Source of the DNA: Flavobacterium sp. JAS
GTDB taxonomy: Bacteria > Bacteroidota > Bacteroidia > Flavobacteriales > Flavobacteriaceae
Direction: 5' to 3'
Assembly (NCBI RefSeq): GCF_020991455.1
Contig: NZ_JAJMOX010000001.1
Coordinates: 484,907 to 548,906, forward strand
Length of the DNA stretch: 64,000 bases
Below the pieces are notes generated by a model. The model made no database searches and was not told where the DNA came from. It saw only the letters and a program-made list of their open reading frames with translations. This document shows, piece after piece, positions 23,621 to 32,895 of this stretch (position 1 is the stretch's first letter; each line of letters begins with the position of its first letter). The position numbers and the translations under genes are program-made.

Positions 23621-26293
23621 CTAAAATTGCTGACCTATGATAAAGTGAGTTTCCCAACCATGTGCTTTAGTTTCTCCTGGAAGAGCATCGAAACCATATC
23701 CAAAGTCAATACCTAATAATCCAAACGCAGGCATGAATACACGTAAACCAGCACCAGCTGAACGACTTAAATCAAAAGGATTATAGTCTTTGAACGTTGG
23801 GTATGATGATCCCGCTTCTAAAAACGTTAAAGCATAAATTGAAGCAGATGATTTCAATGTAATTGGATAACGTAATTCCATAGAGAATTTATTATAAATT
23901 GTTGCTCCAATTTGATCTCCTGCCGCATTTACCGGAGTTAACGAGTTGTTTGGATAACCTCTTAATCCTATCGTTTCTCTACCATCCATTGAGTATTGTG
24001 CCATTCCATCTCCACCTAAATAAAAACGTTCAAATGGTACAACTCCTCTTGCCTGATCATAAGCTCCTAAGAAACCAAACTCAGTTAATGTTCTTAAAAC
24101 TAATTTACCATATACTTTAGTATACCAATCAGCTTTAAATTTTACTTTATAATATTCTAACCAATTATATTTTTTCTGGTCTACTTTACCTTGGTCTGTA
24201 TCTGCACTTGTATAATCAGATCCAACACTCACTGTACCAGTTTGTCCATTTATTGTTTCTGACTTAATATAGTCACCATTGTTAAGTGGTCTTCCATCTG
24301 AGCCAGAAGTTGATGCTCCTGTCCATCTTGATTTGTACTCTTTTTGATTTTGCAAATCTCCATAATCAATACCATTAAATAATGAGTAAGGAGGTGTAAC
24401 TTTTGCAGAAATACTAAACTCAGAACCGTACATTGGGAATATTGGGTTAACCCCTTTATTACTTCTTGAAAGTCCTATTGTATAAGCTAAGTTTCTCGAT
24501 GCACCATTACCAAAGGTAAACAAACCTGTGTTATAGTTATTCAAATCATAGTGTTGGTAACTTACAGATTGTGACAATACAAAATAATCATCTGGCACTG
24601 TTAATCTTTTAGCTAGCCCAACTTGCACTGTAAAAATATTAAAACTTTTGCTTTTATCAACACTTCTGGTGACATAATTATTAAGAAATTGTTTACTATA
24701 TGATATGGATGAACTAAATTGTACTGGTTTTTTTCCTCCAAACCATGGTTCTGAAAATGATAAACTATAGGTTTGGAAATATGTACTTCCTTGTAAACGT
24801 AATGCTACTTTTTGACCATCTCCCATTGGTAAAGGCTTGTAGGCATCTTTATCGAAAAGCTTTCTTGCCGAGAAGTTGTTAAATGACAATCCTAAAGTAC
24901 CAATGAAACCTCCACCACCGTAACCTCCTTGAAGTTCTACCTGGCTAGATCCTTTTTCTACAACATGATATTCAATATCAACAGTTCCTGCTCCGGCATC
25001 TACGTTTTTAAACTTTGGTTCAATTGCTTCAGGATCAAAGAATCCTAATTGTCCAATTTCACGAATAGTTCGAACTAATTGTTCTTTACTATATTTTTCT
25101 CCTGGCTTAGTTCTTAACTCACGATAAATTACGTGGTCATTTGTCTTGTCATTACCAACAACCGAAATTTTGTTGAAATAGGCGATAGGACCTTCAGTAA
25201 CTCTAATCTCAAAATCGATAGTATCATTTACTGTTCTTACCTCTACAGCATTAATATTTGAGAACAAATATCCGTTGTTTTGGTATAAGTTAGTAATATC
25301 TTCAGCGTCAGGTTTTGATTTGTCTGCGATTCTTTTTTCAAGTAAAACACCATTATAGGTCTCACCTTTTTTAATTCCTAAATAACCATTTAAAGTACGG
25401 TCAGAATAAACAGTATTTCCTAAAAACTTAATATTTCCGAAGTAATATTTGTTTCCTTCTTCCAGATTAATTTTAATGGCTAGCATATTTTTCTGCTTGT
25501 TGTAAACAACAGAATCATAAATAATACGAGCGTCACGATATCCTTTTTCTTTATAAGCAGAAATTACCTTTTCTAAGTCGGTTTTATATTTTTCAGGAAT
25601 AAATTTTGAAGACTTTAAAACGCGAAGTATATTTTTTTGCTTTGTGTCTTTCATTGCGCCTCTTAACTGTGAGTCTGTAAGTTGCTTATTTCCAATGAAA
25701 TCAATGCTGCTGATTTTTACTTTATCACCTTTGTCTACCCGAACAAGCATGTTTACCTGATGTCCGTTTATAGTATCCGGAGTAGTGGTAATAGTAACTT
25801 TGGTGTTGTAAAAACCGTCTTTTTTGTATTTGTTTTCTATGTAGTTTTTTGTCGTAGTAATTAAGTTTTCGTTGACAATTTTGCTTTTTGTTAAGTTGTT
25901 GTCTTTAATAAGTCCTTCGACTTTACTTTTCTTAATACCAACAAATTTAACTTCGTTTAGTTTAGGTAGTTCAACAATATTTAAATCTAGATATATACTA
26001 TCGTTTTCTACCTTATTAATATAGAAGGCAATCTCGTCAAAAAGACCAAGTTTACCTAACTTTTTAATTGCGCCACTGATTTCTTCACCAGGAACAGTTA
26101 TTTCCTGTCCTTTTTGAAGGCCAGAGAAGGTAACAACAGTTTGTTCATTGAAGCTTATTTTACCAACAACAGAAACTTTAGCAAGAATATATTTTTTTCC
26201 TTGATCAAAAGGAACTCTTTCTTGTGCTTTTATTTGTGAAAAACTACCCAAAAGAAGTAGGGTAAGGACTATTTGTACTCTTTTTTGTAACAC
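23621..26293 (-). CDS. bamA: Outer-membrane protein assembly factor BamA
   Basis: This central insertase of the outer-membrane beta-barrel assembly machinery has about 890 residues. A signal peptide (cleavage after IKAQ) is followed by five POTRA-like repeats (about 40-420; for example NEVKFVGIKKSKVEG and NKISVVGNDKTNDHVIYREL). A 16-strand barrel domain then carries GLRGYPNNSL, the VRGY-type motif of the Omp85 superfamily. The frame is open to an ATG at 26425 inside uppS. I prefer the GTG at 26291-26293, seven bases after the uppS stop and directly before the signal peptide. Confidence 0.93.
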   Translation of the reverse strand: MLQKRVQIVLTLLLLGSFSQIKAQERVPFDQGKKYILAKVSVVGKISFNEQTVVTFSGLQKGQEITVPGEEISGAIKKLGKLGLFDEIAFYINKVENDSIYLDLNIVELPKLNEVKFVGIKKSKVEGLIKDNNLTKSKIVNENLITTTKNYIENKYKKDGFYNTKVTITTTPDTINGHQVNMLVRVDKGDKVKISSIDFIGNKQLTDSQLRGAMKDTKQKNILRVLKSSKFIPEKYKTDLEKVISAYKEKGYRDARIIYDSVVYNKQKNMLAIKINLEEGNKYYFGNIKFLGNTVYSDRTLNGYLGIKKGETYNGVLLEKRIADKSKPDAEDITNLYQNNGYLFSNINAVEVRTVNDTIDFEIRVTEGPIAYFNKISVVGNDKTNDHVIYRELRTKPGEKYSKEQLVRTIREIGQLGFFDPEAIEPKFKNVDAGAGTVDIEYHVVEKGSSQVELQGGYGGGGFIGTLGLSFNNFSARKLFDKDAYKPLPMGDGQKVALRLQGSTYFQTYSLSFSEPWFGGKKPVQFSSSISYSKQFLNNYVTRSVDKSKSFNIFTVQVGLAKRLTVPDDYFVLSQSVSYQHYDLNNYNTGLFTFGNGASRNLAYTIGLSRSNKGVNPIFPMYGSEFSISAKVTPPYSLFNGIDYGDLQNQKEYKSRWTGASTSGSDGRPLNNGDYIKSETINGQTGTVSVGSDYTSADTDQGKVDQKKYNWLEYYKVKFKADWYTKVYGKLVLRTLTEFGFLGAYDQARGVVPFERFYLGGDGMAQYSMDGRETIGLRGYPNNSLTPVNAAGDQIGATIYNKFSMELRYPITLKSSASIYALTFLEAGSSYPTFKDYNPFDLSRSAGAGLRVFMPAFGLLGIDFGYGFDALPGETKAHGWETHFIIGQQF

Positions 26294-26300
26294 TAAAAAA

Positions 26301-27041
26301 TTATTTAATTTGTTCACTGGTTTTTCCAAATCTACGTTCTCTTTTTTGATAACTAATAATAGCCTCATATAAATCTTGATCTTTAAAGTCTGGCCACAAG
26401 ACATTAGTAAAATATAATTCTGCATAGGCTATCTGCCATAGCAAAAAATTACTTATTCTATGTTCTCCACTTGTTCGTATTAATAAATCTACGTCAGGTA
26501 AATTTTGCGTGTAAAGATGCTCATTTATAATTGAATCGTCAATAGTGTCTATTGAAATTATATTATTTTTAACTTTATCACTGATGATTCTAACAGCATT
26601 TACCAATTCTTCTCGTGATCCGTAACTTAAAGCCAGTGTTAACGTGAGACGTGTATTGTTTTTGGTTTTATCAATTACATCAAGCAGTTCTTTTTGAGCA
26701 GATTTTGGTAATTTGTCAAGATTACCAATAGCATTTAGTCTGATGTTGTTTTCTTGTAAAGTAACTAGTTCTTTTTTAAGAGAATTAATCAATATTCTCA
26801 TTAATGCTTCAACCTCGAGTTTTGGACGATTCCAGTTTTCTGTAGAAAAAGCGTATAAGGTAAGATACTCAATACCAAGTTTGGCACAAGTAGTAATTGT
26901 TTTTTTTACAGATTTAGTCCCATTTTCGTGGCCAAAAGCTCTTAAGAAGCCTTGTTGCTTGGCCCAACGACCATTCCCGTCCATAATAATGGCCAGATGT
27001 TTGGGTAAATTTGTGTGATCTATAGAGTCTATTAAATTCAT
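26301..27041 (-). CDS. uppS: Isoprenyl transferase (undecaprenyl diphosphate synthase)
   Basis: This cis-prenyltransferase of 246 residues makes the undecaprenyl carrier for cell-wall and surface polysaccharides. The catalytic Asp21 lies in HLAIIMDGNGRWA. The conserved YLTLYAFSTENWNRP and the C-terminal DLLIRTSGEHRISNFLLWQIAYAE with its RTSGE substrate loop are present. I use the ATG at 27041, four bases after the DUF6089 stop. An earlier in-frame start would overlap that gene. bamA follows within seven bases, linking lipid-carrier and envelope assembly genes in one run. Confidence 0.95.
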   Translation of the reverse strand: MNLIDSIDHTNLPKHLAIIMDGNGRWAKQQGFLRAFGHENGTKSVKKTITTCAKLGIEYLTLYAFSTENWNRPKLEVEALMRILINSLKKELVTLQENNIRLNAIGNLDKLPKSAQKELLDVIDKTKNNTRLTLTLALSYGSREELVNAVRIISDKVKNNIISIDTIDDSIINEHLYTQNLPDVDLLIRTSGEHRISNFLLWQIAYAELYFTNVLWPDFKDQDLYEAIISYQKRERRFGKTSEQIK

Positions 27042-27045
27042 TTTA

Positions 27046-27735
27046 TTATTCTGCGCAATAGCAAGGTTTTTGTCCAAAGGTATAAGTTAAAGTAATACCT
27101 GAAAAGACATACCAGTCATTATTATTTAAATTTCCAAATTTCTTTATAGTTGCGCTGCTTGTGTCAGGGTTGCTTCCGTCAATATTATCTGTAAAAGTGT
27201 AGCGAGCTCCAACTTCGGCACCTAAAACCCAATGTGGGGCTATATTCGATTTTATACCTAATATTATAGGTATTGCAAATGAGCCTGATCTTTGAGATGT
27301 AGTCAAATTTGGATTAGATGCTTGTCGATATATTTTATCAAACCTAAAATAACTTAATCCTGAGAATATATAAGGAGTAATTTTTGGGTGATAATCGTGT
27401 AAATTAAAATCAAAAAAATTAAATTCTAAACCGGCAGATAGCTCTTGAACAGTATTTTCAAAACTGTAGCCTCTTTTATTTCGTCCCGTTTCGTCTGAAT
27501 CAAAGTCGTTTGCGCTAACAGATGACTGTGTATAAGAAAAACGATAAGAATGGCGCGGACTCTTGTTCCATTTATATAAAACCCCAAAAGCTAGTTTTTC
27601 CGGAGCAATATAGGTTGTACTTCCTACGTCACCAATAAAGTTACTTCCGCCAAGAAAAACACCAATCTCATTAATTTGAGCGTTTAGTGTGATAAAGGGG
27701 AAAAAACATAACAATAAATTAAAAATTTTCTTCAT
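27046..27735 (-). CDS. DUF6089 family outer-membrane beta-barrel protein
   Basis: This 229-residue protein has a signal peptide (cleavage after LNAQ) and then INEIGVFLGGSNFIGDVGS, the usual opening of DUF6089. Eight or so amphipathic strands follow, ending in GITLTYTFGQKPCYCAE. In flavobacteria this family commonly lies immediately upstream of uppS and bamA, as here. Its role is unknown, and envelope assembly is suggested only by the neighbourhood. It is the first gene of the run and has a good promoter upstream. Confidence 0.85.
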   Translation of the reverse strand: MKKIFNLLLCFFPFITLNAQINEIGVFLGGSNFIGDVGSTTYIAPEKLAFGVLYKWNKSPRHSYRFSYTQSSVSANDFDSDETGRNKRGYSFENTVQELSAGLEFNFFDFNLHDYHPKITPYIFSGLSYFRFDKIYRQASNPNLTTSQRSGSFAIPIILGIKSNIAPHWVLGAEVGARYTFTDNIDGSNPDTSSATIKKFGNLNNNDWYVFSGITLTYTFGQKPCYCAE

Positions 27736-27753
27736 TTAATTCAAAATTGCGTG

Positions 27754-27782
27754 CAAATATAATAATTATCGATACGAATCAA
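27754..27782 (-). promoter_or_regulatory. Promoter of the DUF6089-uppS-bamA-ompH run
   Basis: On the minus strand TTG (27782-27780) and TATATTTG (27761-27754) are separated by 18 bases. This fits the Bacteroidota -33/-7 consensus. The -7 box is 18 bases upstream of the ATG. Confidence 0.6.
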
Positions 27783-27908
27783 CGTTGCTTTAGTTAAATG
27801 TGCTTTTTTTTCAATTTACGGTATGAATTTCAGACATTTAGTGAGGATTCGATACATGCAGAACGAGAAAAAGTGGTATTATCGTATAGGTGGGTGTCAG
27901 AAAAAGCC

Positions 27909-28793
27909 TTAATTTCTTTTGTCTTCTCCCCAAAGTAGCTTATTTCTTAATGTTTTTAAGAAAGTTTCGCCTGGTATTTCAACCATTTTTATTTTAAAGT
28001 CAGTTTTTGTAATTGTCAAAATAGATTCGTTTTTTACAGAAGCTATTCTGGAGTCTAATGAAACTAAATATTGATCTTCTCGCCCGGAAACACGCAGTTT
28101 AACCTCGGTATCATCAGGGATAACAAGTGGTCTTGCGGTTAGATTATGAGGAGCGATTGGAGTTATTACTAAGCTTTTAACGTCTGGAGTTAACAATGGA
28201 CCGCCACAACTCAATGAATATCCGGTAGAACCGGTAGGAGTCGAGATAATTAATCCGTCTGCCCAATAAGAATTTAAATATTCATCGTTTAGGTAGGTTT
28301 CAATTGTTACCATCGATGTAGTATCTTTTCGGCTCACAGTAACCTCATTCATGGCAAAATTCAAATCTTCAATTGCTTCATTTTTTGGATCACAAGTAAG
28401 GCTTAGTAAAGTTCTTTCAGAGGTCGTATAATTTTTGTCGATCACAAATTGTAAAAAGCTGTCAATGTTTTCTTTTTGAACTGTAGCCAGAAAACCCAGC
28501 CTTCCTGCATTGATTCCTAAAATAGGAACGCCTGAATTGCGGACTAAAGTCGCAGCCCTTAAAATGGTTCCGTCGCCACCAATACTAATTAGCATTTCAA
28601 AACTATTATCTAAAGATGTGCTAGACGAAAAAGTTTCATATTCATTGTCAATGAGTTGTTTTTCGTAAAGCATTTTCAGGAAATTTTCTTCAATTACCAT
28701 TTCTACATTATTGGAATTGAAGAATAGAAAAATGTCCTTAATAATTGGTTCGGTACTGTTTTGATAATACTGTCCGTATATGGCTACTTTCAT
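27909..28793 (-). CDS. nadK: NAD kinase
   Basis: This 294-residue enzyme phosphorylates NAD to NADP. The family motif GGDGT (in ISIGGDGTILRAA), the NAD-binding GINAGRLGFLAT, NEVTVSRKDTTSMV and the glycine-rich DGLIISTPTGSTGYSLSCGGP are all present in order. The length is normal. It lies downstream of the CBS-domain gene, separated from it by the palindromic repeat at 28801-28893. Confidence 0.96.
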   Translation of the reverse strand: MKVAIYGQYYQNSTEPIIKDIFLFFNSNNVEMVIEENFLKMLYEKQLIDNEYETFSSSTSLDNSFEMLISIGGDGTILRAATLVRNSGVPILGINAGRLGFLATVQKENIDSFLQFVIDKNYTTSERTLLSLTCDPKNEAIEDLNFAMNEVTVSRKDTTSMVTIETYLNDEYLNSYWADGLIISTPTGSTGYSLSCGGPLLTPDVKSLVITPIAPHNLTARPLVIPDDTEVKLRVSGREDQYLVSLDSRIASVKNESILTITKTDFKIKMVEIPGETFLKTLRNKLLWGEDKRN

Positions 28794-28800
28794 TTTTTTT

Positions 28801-28893
28801 AATTAGATAATTTGGCAATGTGTCAATTAGATAATGTGTCAATTAGATAATTTCTGAGTCCATCTAATTATCTAATTGACACATTATCTAATT
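28801..28893. repeat. Palindromic dispersed repeat, copy 1
   Basis: The arms 28825-28852 and 28866-28893 are perfect 28-base reverse complements around a 13-base spacer. The left arm is preceded by another partial copy of its AATTAGATAA unit. The first 30 bases (28801-28830) match 57362-57391 at 28 of 30 positions. The element fills the gap between nadK and the CBS gene almost exactly. Confidence 0.85.
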
Positions 28894-29553
28894 TTATATA
28901 TTAAGATACTTGTCTAGGTAATCTGAACGCTCTTTTAAGCTGTTAATATAGGCGTCTTCCTGATGTTCTGAGATGATTTCATAATTGTAGCGTCTAAAGG
29001 TCTGAATGATTTCATTCATTGGTCCAACACCGATTTTTATCGTAATTTGAACATTTTCCAGATCAGCTTCAGATATAAAACAACCTAAAATTTTACCATT
29101 ATTACTCTCTACAATTTGAGCAACCTGACCCATAGAATAATCTAAAAGACCTTTTTGGACAATGATAATTCCACCCTGTTCTTTTAAAAATGGAGTTTCC
29201 TGAAAAAATTTCATGATATCTTCCATTTCATAATAACCTATATAGGCATTATTTTCGTCAAGAACGGGAACTACATTGGTGTGATTTTTAGCAAAAACTT
29301 CTAAAACATCCAGCCAAAGCATTGATTTTCTGGCAAAAAAACGTTCTAAAGTATATTTATAGTCAATCGCTCTTTTGTCGGTATCAAAAGTTTCGATATC
29401 GTCAGAAGCGATACTTCCAATGAAAATTCCGTTCTCCAAAACCGGAAAATGTGAAAAATTCAAATCTGCAAAAAAGTCCTGAACAGATGATATCGTTTCC
29501 TGACTATCAATCGCTCTGAAATCATTGGTGATATAATTAGTAATTTCTGTCAT
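28894..29553 (-). CDS. CBS-domain protein
   Basis: This 219-residue protein has two CBS motifs in the first 135 residues (FPVLENGIFIGSIASDDI and VVPVLDENNAYIGYYEMEDI), which together form a Bateman module that usually binds adenosine nucleotides. A C-terminal ACT-like or ferredoxin-like half (QGGIIIVQKGLLDYSMGQVA, IKIGVGPMNEIIQTFRRYNY) follows. No enzyme domain is attached. It may act as a nucleotide sensor. Its neighbour nadK makes NADP, but a direct link is speculative. Confidence 0.85.
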   Translation of the reverse strand: MTEITNYITNDFRAIDSQETISSVQDFFADLNFSHFPVLENGIFIGSIASDDIETFDTDKRAIDYKYTLERFFARKSMLWLDVLEVFAKNHTNVVPVLDENNAYIGYYEMEDIMKFFQETPFLKEQGGIIIVQKGLLDYSMGQVAQIVESNNGKILGCFISEADLENVQITIKIGVGPMNEIIQTFRRYNYEIISEHQEDAYINSLKERSDYLDKYLNI

Positions 29554-29619
29554 AAATCAATTGAAGATATTTGATGCAAAATAATCAAAAAATAGCAAAA
29601 ACTGCTACGTTTTACTTTG

Positions 29620-29627
29620 TATTTTTG
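29620..29627 (+). promoter_or_regulatory. Candidate -7 box for pdxJ
   Basis: TATTTTTG matches TAnnTTTG and lies 42 bases upstream of the pdxJ ATG. No good -33 TTG is visible. Confidence 0.38.
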
Positions 29628-29669
29628 TCGTAACAAATATAGTGTTACTAGAATTAATTATCTATTTAT

Positions 29670-30383
29670 ATGACAAAGTTAAGTGTAAATATCAATAAAA
29701 TTGCAACCTTAAGAAATGCACGTGGCGGAAATGTTCCTGATTTATTAAAAGTTGCTACAGATATTCAGAATTTCGGAGCTCAGGGAATTACGATTCATCC
29801 ACGCCCGGACGAGCGTCACATTCGTTATCAGGACGCTCGCGATTTAAAAGCAATCGTACATACCGAATATAATATTGAAGGAAATCCTCAACATAATTTT
29901 ATCGATTTAGTATTAGAGTGCAAACCAACGCAGGTAACTTTAGTTCCGGATGCAATTGGAGCGATAACATCTTCTGCGGGTTGGGATACTATTAAAAATG
30001 AGTCGTATTTAATTGAAGTTGTTCAGGAGTTTAAACGCAACGGAATCAGAACTTCGATTTTTGTTGATCCAGTTCTGGAAATTATCGAAGGAGCAAAAAA
30101 AACAGGAACTGATAGAATCGAATTGTATACTGAAGCTTTTGCGCATCAATACAGTCTTGGAAATAAAAACGGAATCGATCCTTATGTTGAAGCTGCAAAA
30201 TTGGCAAACGAATTAGGTTTAGGAATCAATGCCGGACATGATTTAAGTTTAGATAATGTTCAGTTCTTCAATCAAAATATACCTGGTTTATTAGAAGTTT
30301 CTATTGGACATGCTTTAATTTCAGAAGCGCTTTATCTAGGTTTAGATAATGTGGTGAATATGTATTTGAATAAGTTGAAGTAA
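29670..30383 (+). CDS. pdxJ: Pyridoxine 5'-phosphate synthase
   Basis: This 237-residue TIM-barrel enzyme condenses 3-amino-2-oxopropyl phosphate with deoxyxylulose 5-phosphate in vitamin B6 synthesis. It shows the N-terminal LSVNINKIATLRNARGGNVP (a histidine-poor but common variant of the family start), GITIHPRPDERHIRYQD, the central ELYTEAFA and the closing INAGHDLSLDN and EVSIGHALISEALYLG, where the phosphate-binding glycines lie. It is followed by the structured element at 30396. Confidence 0.95.
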   Translation: MTKLSVNINKIATLRNARGGNVPDLLKVATDIQNFGAQGITIHPRPDERHIRYQDARDLKAIVHTEYNIEGNPQHNFIDLVLECKPTQVTLVPDAIGAITSSAGWDTIKNESYLIEVVQEFKRNGIRTSIFVDPVLEIIEGAKKTGTDRIELYTEAFAHQYSLGNKNGIDPYVEAAKLANELGLGINAGHDLSLDNVQFFNQNIPGLLEVSIGHALISEALYLGLDNVVNMYLNKLK

Positions 30384-30395
30384 AATAAAAAGGAA

Positions 30396-30494
30396 TAGGG
30401 CATGACCCGCAGAAAAAGCGGGTCGGGCTATTCGTTTCAATCTTCTGGTTTTAAAGAAAAACCAGAAGGATTTCCACTACTATCCCTCATGCGG
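30396..30494 (+). ncRNA. Structured intergenic element, copy 1 (flavo-1 RNA-like)
   Basis: GACCCGC (30404-30410) pairs with GCGGGTC (30418-30424). CTTCTGGTTTT (30442-30452) pairs with AAAACCAGAAG (30458-30468). GCATGA (30400-30405) can pair with TCATGC (30487-30492) to close the whole element, although it competes for two bases with the first stem. The blocks GGGTCGGGCTAT, CGTTTCAATCTT, GGATTTCCACT and CTATCCCTCATGCGG recur at 46247-46335, while the second stem there has different but paired bases. This resembles the flavo-1 RNA motif of flavobacteria. That name is from memory and untested here. Confidence 0.62.
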
Positions 30495-30612
30495 CATTTC
30501 GGTAATAATAATCTTTTTGGGATATGAATTTTTATCCAAAAAATAAAATATTCACTTCACCTAAGAATTGATTTATAATTGATTATTTTCGCACTTTTCT
30601 TATTAAAACCAC

Positions 30613-32892
30613 GTGCCAAAAACTATAATTCTCTTCTTTTTATTCTGTTTATCCAATGTATTTGCGCAATCTAAAGGGAATATCAGTGGAAACCTAAAAT
30701 CTTCCGAAAACGAAAATCTTGTTGGAGCAAGTATTTCTTTCAATACAAATAACCAGCATTATTATGCAATCTCAGATTCTATTGGTAACTTTTTGCAAAA
30801 TATTCCCTTAGGAAAAGTCGAAATTAAGGTTAATCAGCTTGGTTATCTTAAAAAAACAATCGATTTTAATTTTACAAAAGACACCATTCTTTCTATAGTT
30901 TTAGAAAAAGACATTTCGCTTTTGAAAGAAGTCGTAATTACCAATGACAAAAAAAGTGGAATAACGACTTTATCAGGAGGTAAATTATCTTTTAATTTAA
31001 AAGAATTATCATCCGTTCCAACTGTTTTAGGAACCACTGATATTATAAAACTTTTGCAGCTAACTCCCGGAGTACAAAATTCTGGAGATGCAAACGGATA
31101 TTTGTATGTAAGAGGCGGAGATCCTGGACACAACGCGATTTTGTACAATGGTACACCTATATATGGTATGTCGCATTTATTGGGAATTTTTCCTTTTTAT
31201 AATACAGATCATATTAAGGAAGTAGAATTTGATAAATCCAGTTCGAATGCTAAATACGGCGGACGTTTAAGTTCGACAACACTTTTGCTTCCAAATAAAA
31301 TAATACCTTCTGAATTTGGAATACAGGGAAATGTGGGAATCCTGGCGTCACAATTAAGTGTAGCGATTCCGGTGACTAAAAATTCCGGGTTTTATATTTC
31401 AGGCAGGAAAACCTATATTGATGAAATTGTTGCGCCATTACTGCGTTCAGGTTCAAAAAACAATGATGTTCAGGATATGAAATACGGATTCTCAGATGGT
31501 AATATTACGTTTTTGTCTCAAATCTCAAAGAAGAATCTATTTTCTATCGATGCTTTTATTAGCGGAGACGAATTGAAAATAAAAGACGGAAATCTGGCTT
31601 TAAGAACGAGTTTAAAGTGGAGCAACTTTACAGTTTCTCCAACACTGGTTACTACATTTTCGCCTAAAGTAAGCATGTCAAATTCGGTTTACTTTACGCA
31701 GTATTCTAATGATTTGAATATGGAACAAGCGACAATTCAGTTTGGAGTTTCTTCTTATGTAAAGGATTTTGGATTTACAAATTCGGTTCGTTATGCTATT
31801 AAAAACATTCCTTTTGAATCGGGATTACAATATGTGTATCATGATTTGCAGCCACAAAAAGTGAATGTCGAAAATCTAACATCTAATAATAATACGTCGC
31901 AAAATAGTATAATTGACGCCAATGAGGCCGCTGTTTTTACTACGGCTAAGCCAAAGATCTTCGAGAATCTAATTGTTGAATTAGGACTGAGAATCAACTA
32001 TTATACTTCTGGTTCAAATAATTCGTATTTGCATTTTCAGCCTCGCGTACTATTGAATTATTATCCAAATAATAAATACTCATTTTATGCTTCTTATAAT
32101 AAACAGTACCAATATTTAAGTCTAATAACTACTTCAAGCGTTGGAATTCCAACTGATTTTTGGATTGCCAGTTCAGACGGAATAAAACCACAATCATCAA
32201 ACGAATTCTCAATTGGTTCCAATCAGAATATTTCGAGAAACTTTAGTTCTTCTTTCGGAGGGTTTTATCGCTCTATGAAAGATTTACTCGAATATCCTTA
32301 TGGAATTACACAGTTTAACGAAACGACAACTCTCAAGAATGATTTGTTGGTAGGAAAAGGAAAAGCCTACGGACTAGAAATGATGCTGAAAAAAAGCAAC
32401 GGAAGATTTACAGGCTGGTTGAGTTATACTTTAAGTTGGTCTGATCGTAATTTTGATGAATTGAATAACGGAAATACTTATTTCGCCAAATACGACCGTC
32501 GTCATAACCTTTCTTTAGTTGGAATGTATGATTTAAATTCAAAGTGGAATTTTGGTGTTACGCAGATATTTAGTTCCGGAAACCGATTTACAATGCCAAC
32601 TTCCTGGTATTTTATTAATAATAACCCAGTCAAAGAATATTCGGGATATAACAATGCTCAAATGCCAAATTATATCAGAACAGATGTTTCTGTAAATTAC
32701 TTTTTTTTGAAAACTAATAAAAAAGAAAGTGCATTGAATTTTTCAATTTATAACACATTCAATATTGATAATCCAATTTATGTGGTACTGAACGTTCAGG
32801 TAAATGAAGATAAAAACAGTGTGATTGTAAAACAGGAGAAAAAGGTTTTGTACCGAATTTTACCTTCGATAAGTTGGAGATTTAAATTTTAA
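30613..32892 (+). CDS. TonB-dependent outer-membrane receptor with N-terminal carboxypeptidase-like domain
   Basis: This 759-residue receptor starts at GTG, directly before a signal peptide (cleavage after VFAQ). Residues 22-98 form a carboxypeptidase-regulatory-like domain (GNISGNLKSSENENLVGASI, closing LSIVLEKDISLLKEVVIT). A plug domain (about 105-220; SVPTVLGTTDIIKLLQLTPG, LYVRGGDPGHNAILYNGTPI) and a long barrel ending in SISWRFKF follow. The DUF4249 lipoprotein starts three bases later. This receptor/DUF4249 pairing is frequent in Bacteroidota. The transported substrate is unknown. Confidence 0.93.
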   Translation: MPKTIILFFLFCLSNVFAQSKGNISGNLKSSENENLVGASISFNTNNQHYYAISDSIGNFLQNIPLGKVEIKVNQLGYLKKTIDFNFTKDTILSIVLEKDISLLKEVVITNDKKSGITTLSGGKLSFNLKELSSVPTVLGTTDIIKLLQLTPGVQNSGDANGYLYVRGGDPGHNAILYNGTPIYGMSHLLGIFPFYNTDHIKEVEFDKSSSNAKYGGRLSSTTLLLPNKIIPSEFGIQGNVGILASQLSVAIPVTKNSGFYISGRKTYIDEIVAPLLRSGSKNNDVQDMKYGFSDGNITFLSQISKKNLFSIDAFISGDELKIKDGNLALRTSLKWSNFTVSPTLVTTFSPKVSMSNSVYFTQYSNDLNMEQATIQFGVSSYVKDFGFTNSVRYAIKNIPFESGLQYVYHDLQPQKVNVENLTSNNNTSQNSIIDANEAAVFTTAKPKIFENLIVELGLRINYYTSGSNNSYLHFQPRVLLNYYPNNKYSFYASYNKQYQYLSLITTSSVGIPTDFWIASSDGIKPQSSNEFSIGSNQNISRNFSSSFGGFYRSMKDLLEYPYGITQFNETTTLKNDLLVGKGKAYGLEMMLKKSNGRFTGWLSYTLSWSDRNFDELNNGNTYFAKYDRRHNLSLVGMYDLNSKWNFGVTQIFSSGNRFTMPTSWYFINNNPVKEYSGYNNAQMPNYIRTDVSVNYFFLKTNKKESALNFSIYNTFNIDNPIYVVLNVQVNEDKNSVIVKQEKKVLYRILPSISWRFKF

Positions 32893-32895
32893 AAG

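Noticed and set aside
26294..26425. Upstream ATG for bamA inside uppS
   Set aside because: It would add 44 residues encoded inside uppS in front of the signal peptide. The GTG at 26293-26291 directly precedes the signal.
27823..27912. 29-residue open frame (starts MNFRHLVRIRYMQ) upstream of the DUF6089 promoter
   Set aside because: It overlaps the convergent nadK stop and has no leader motif or recognisable feature. Frames this short arise by chance, so I did not call it.
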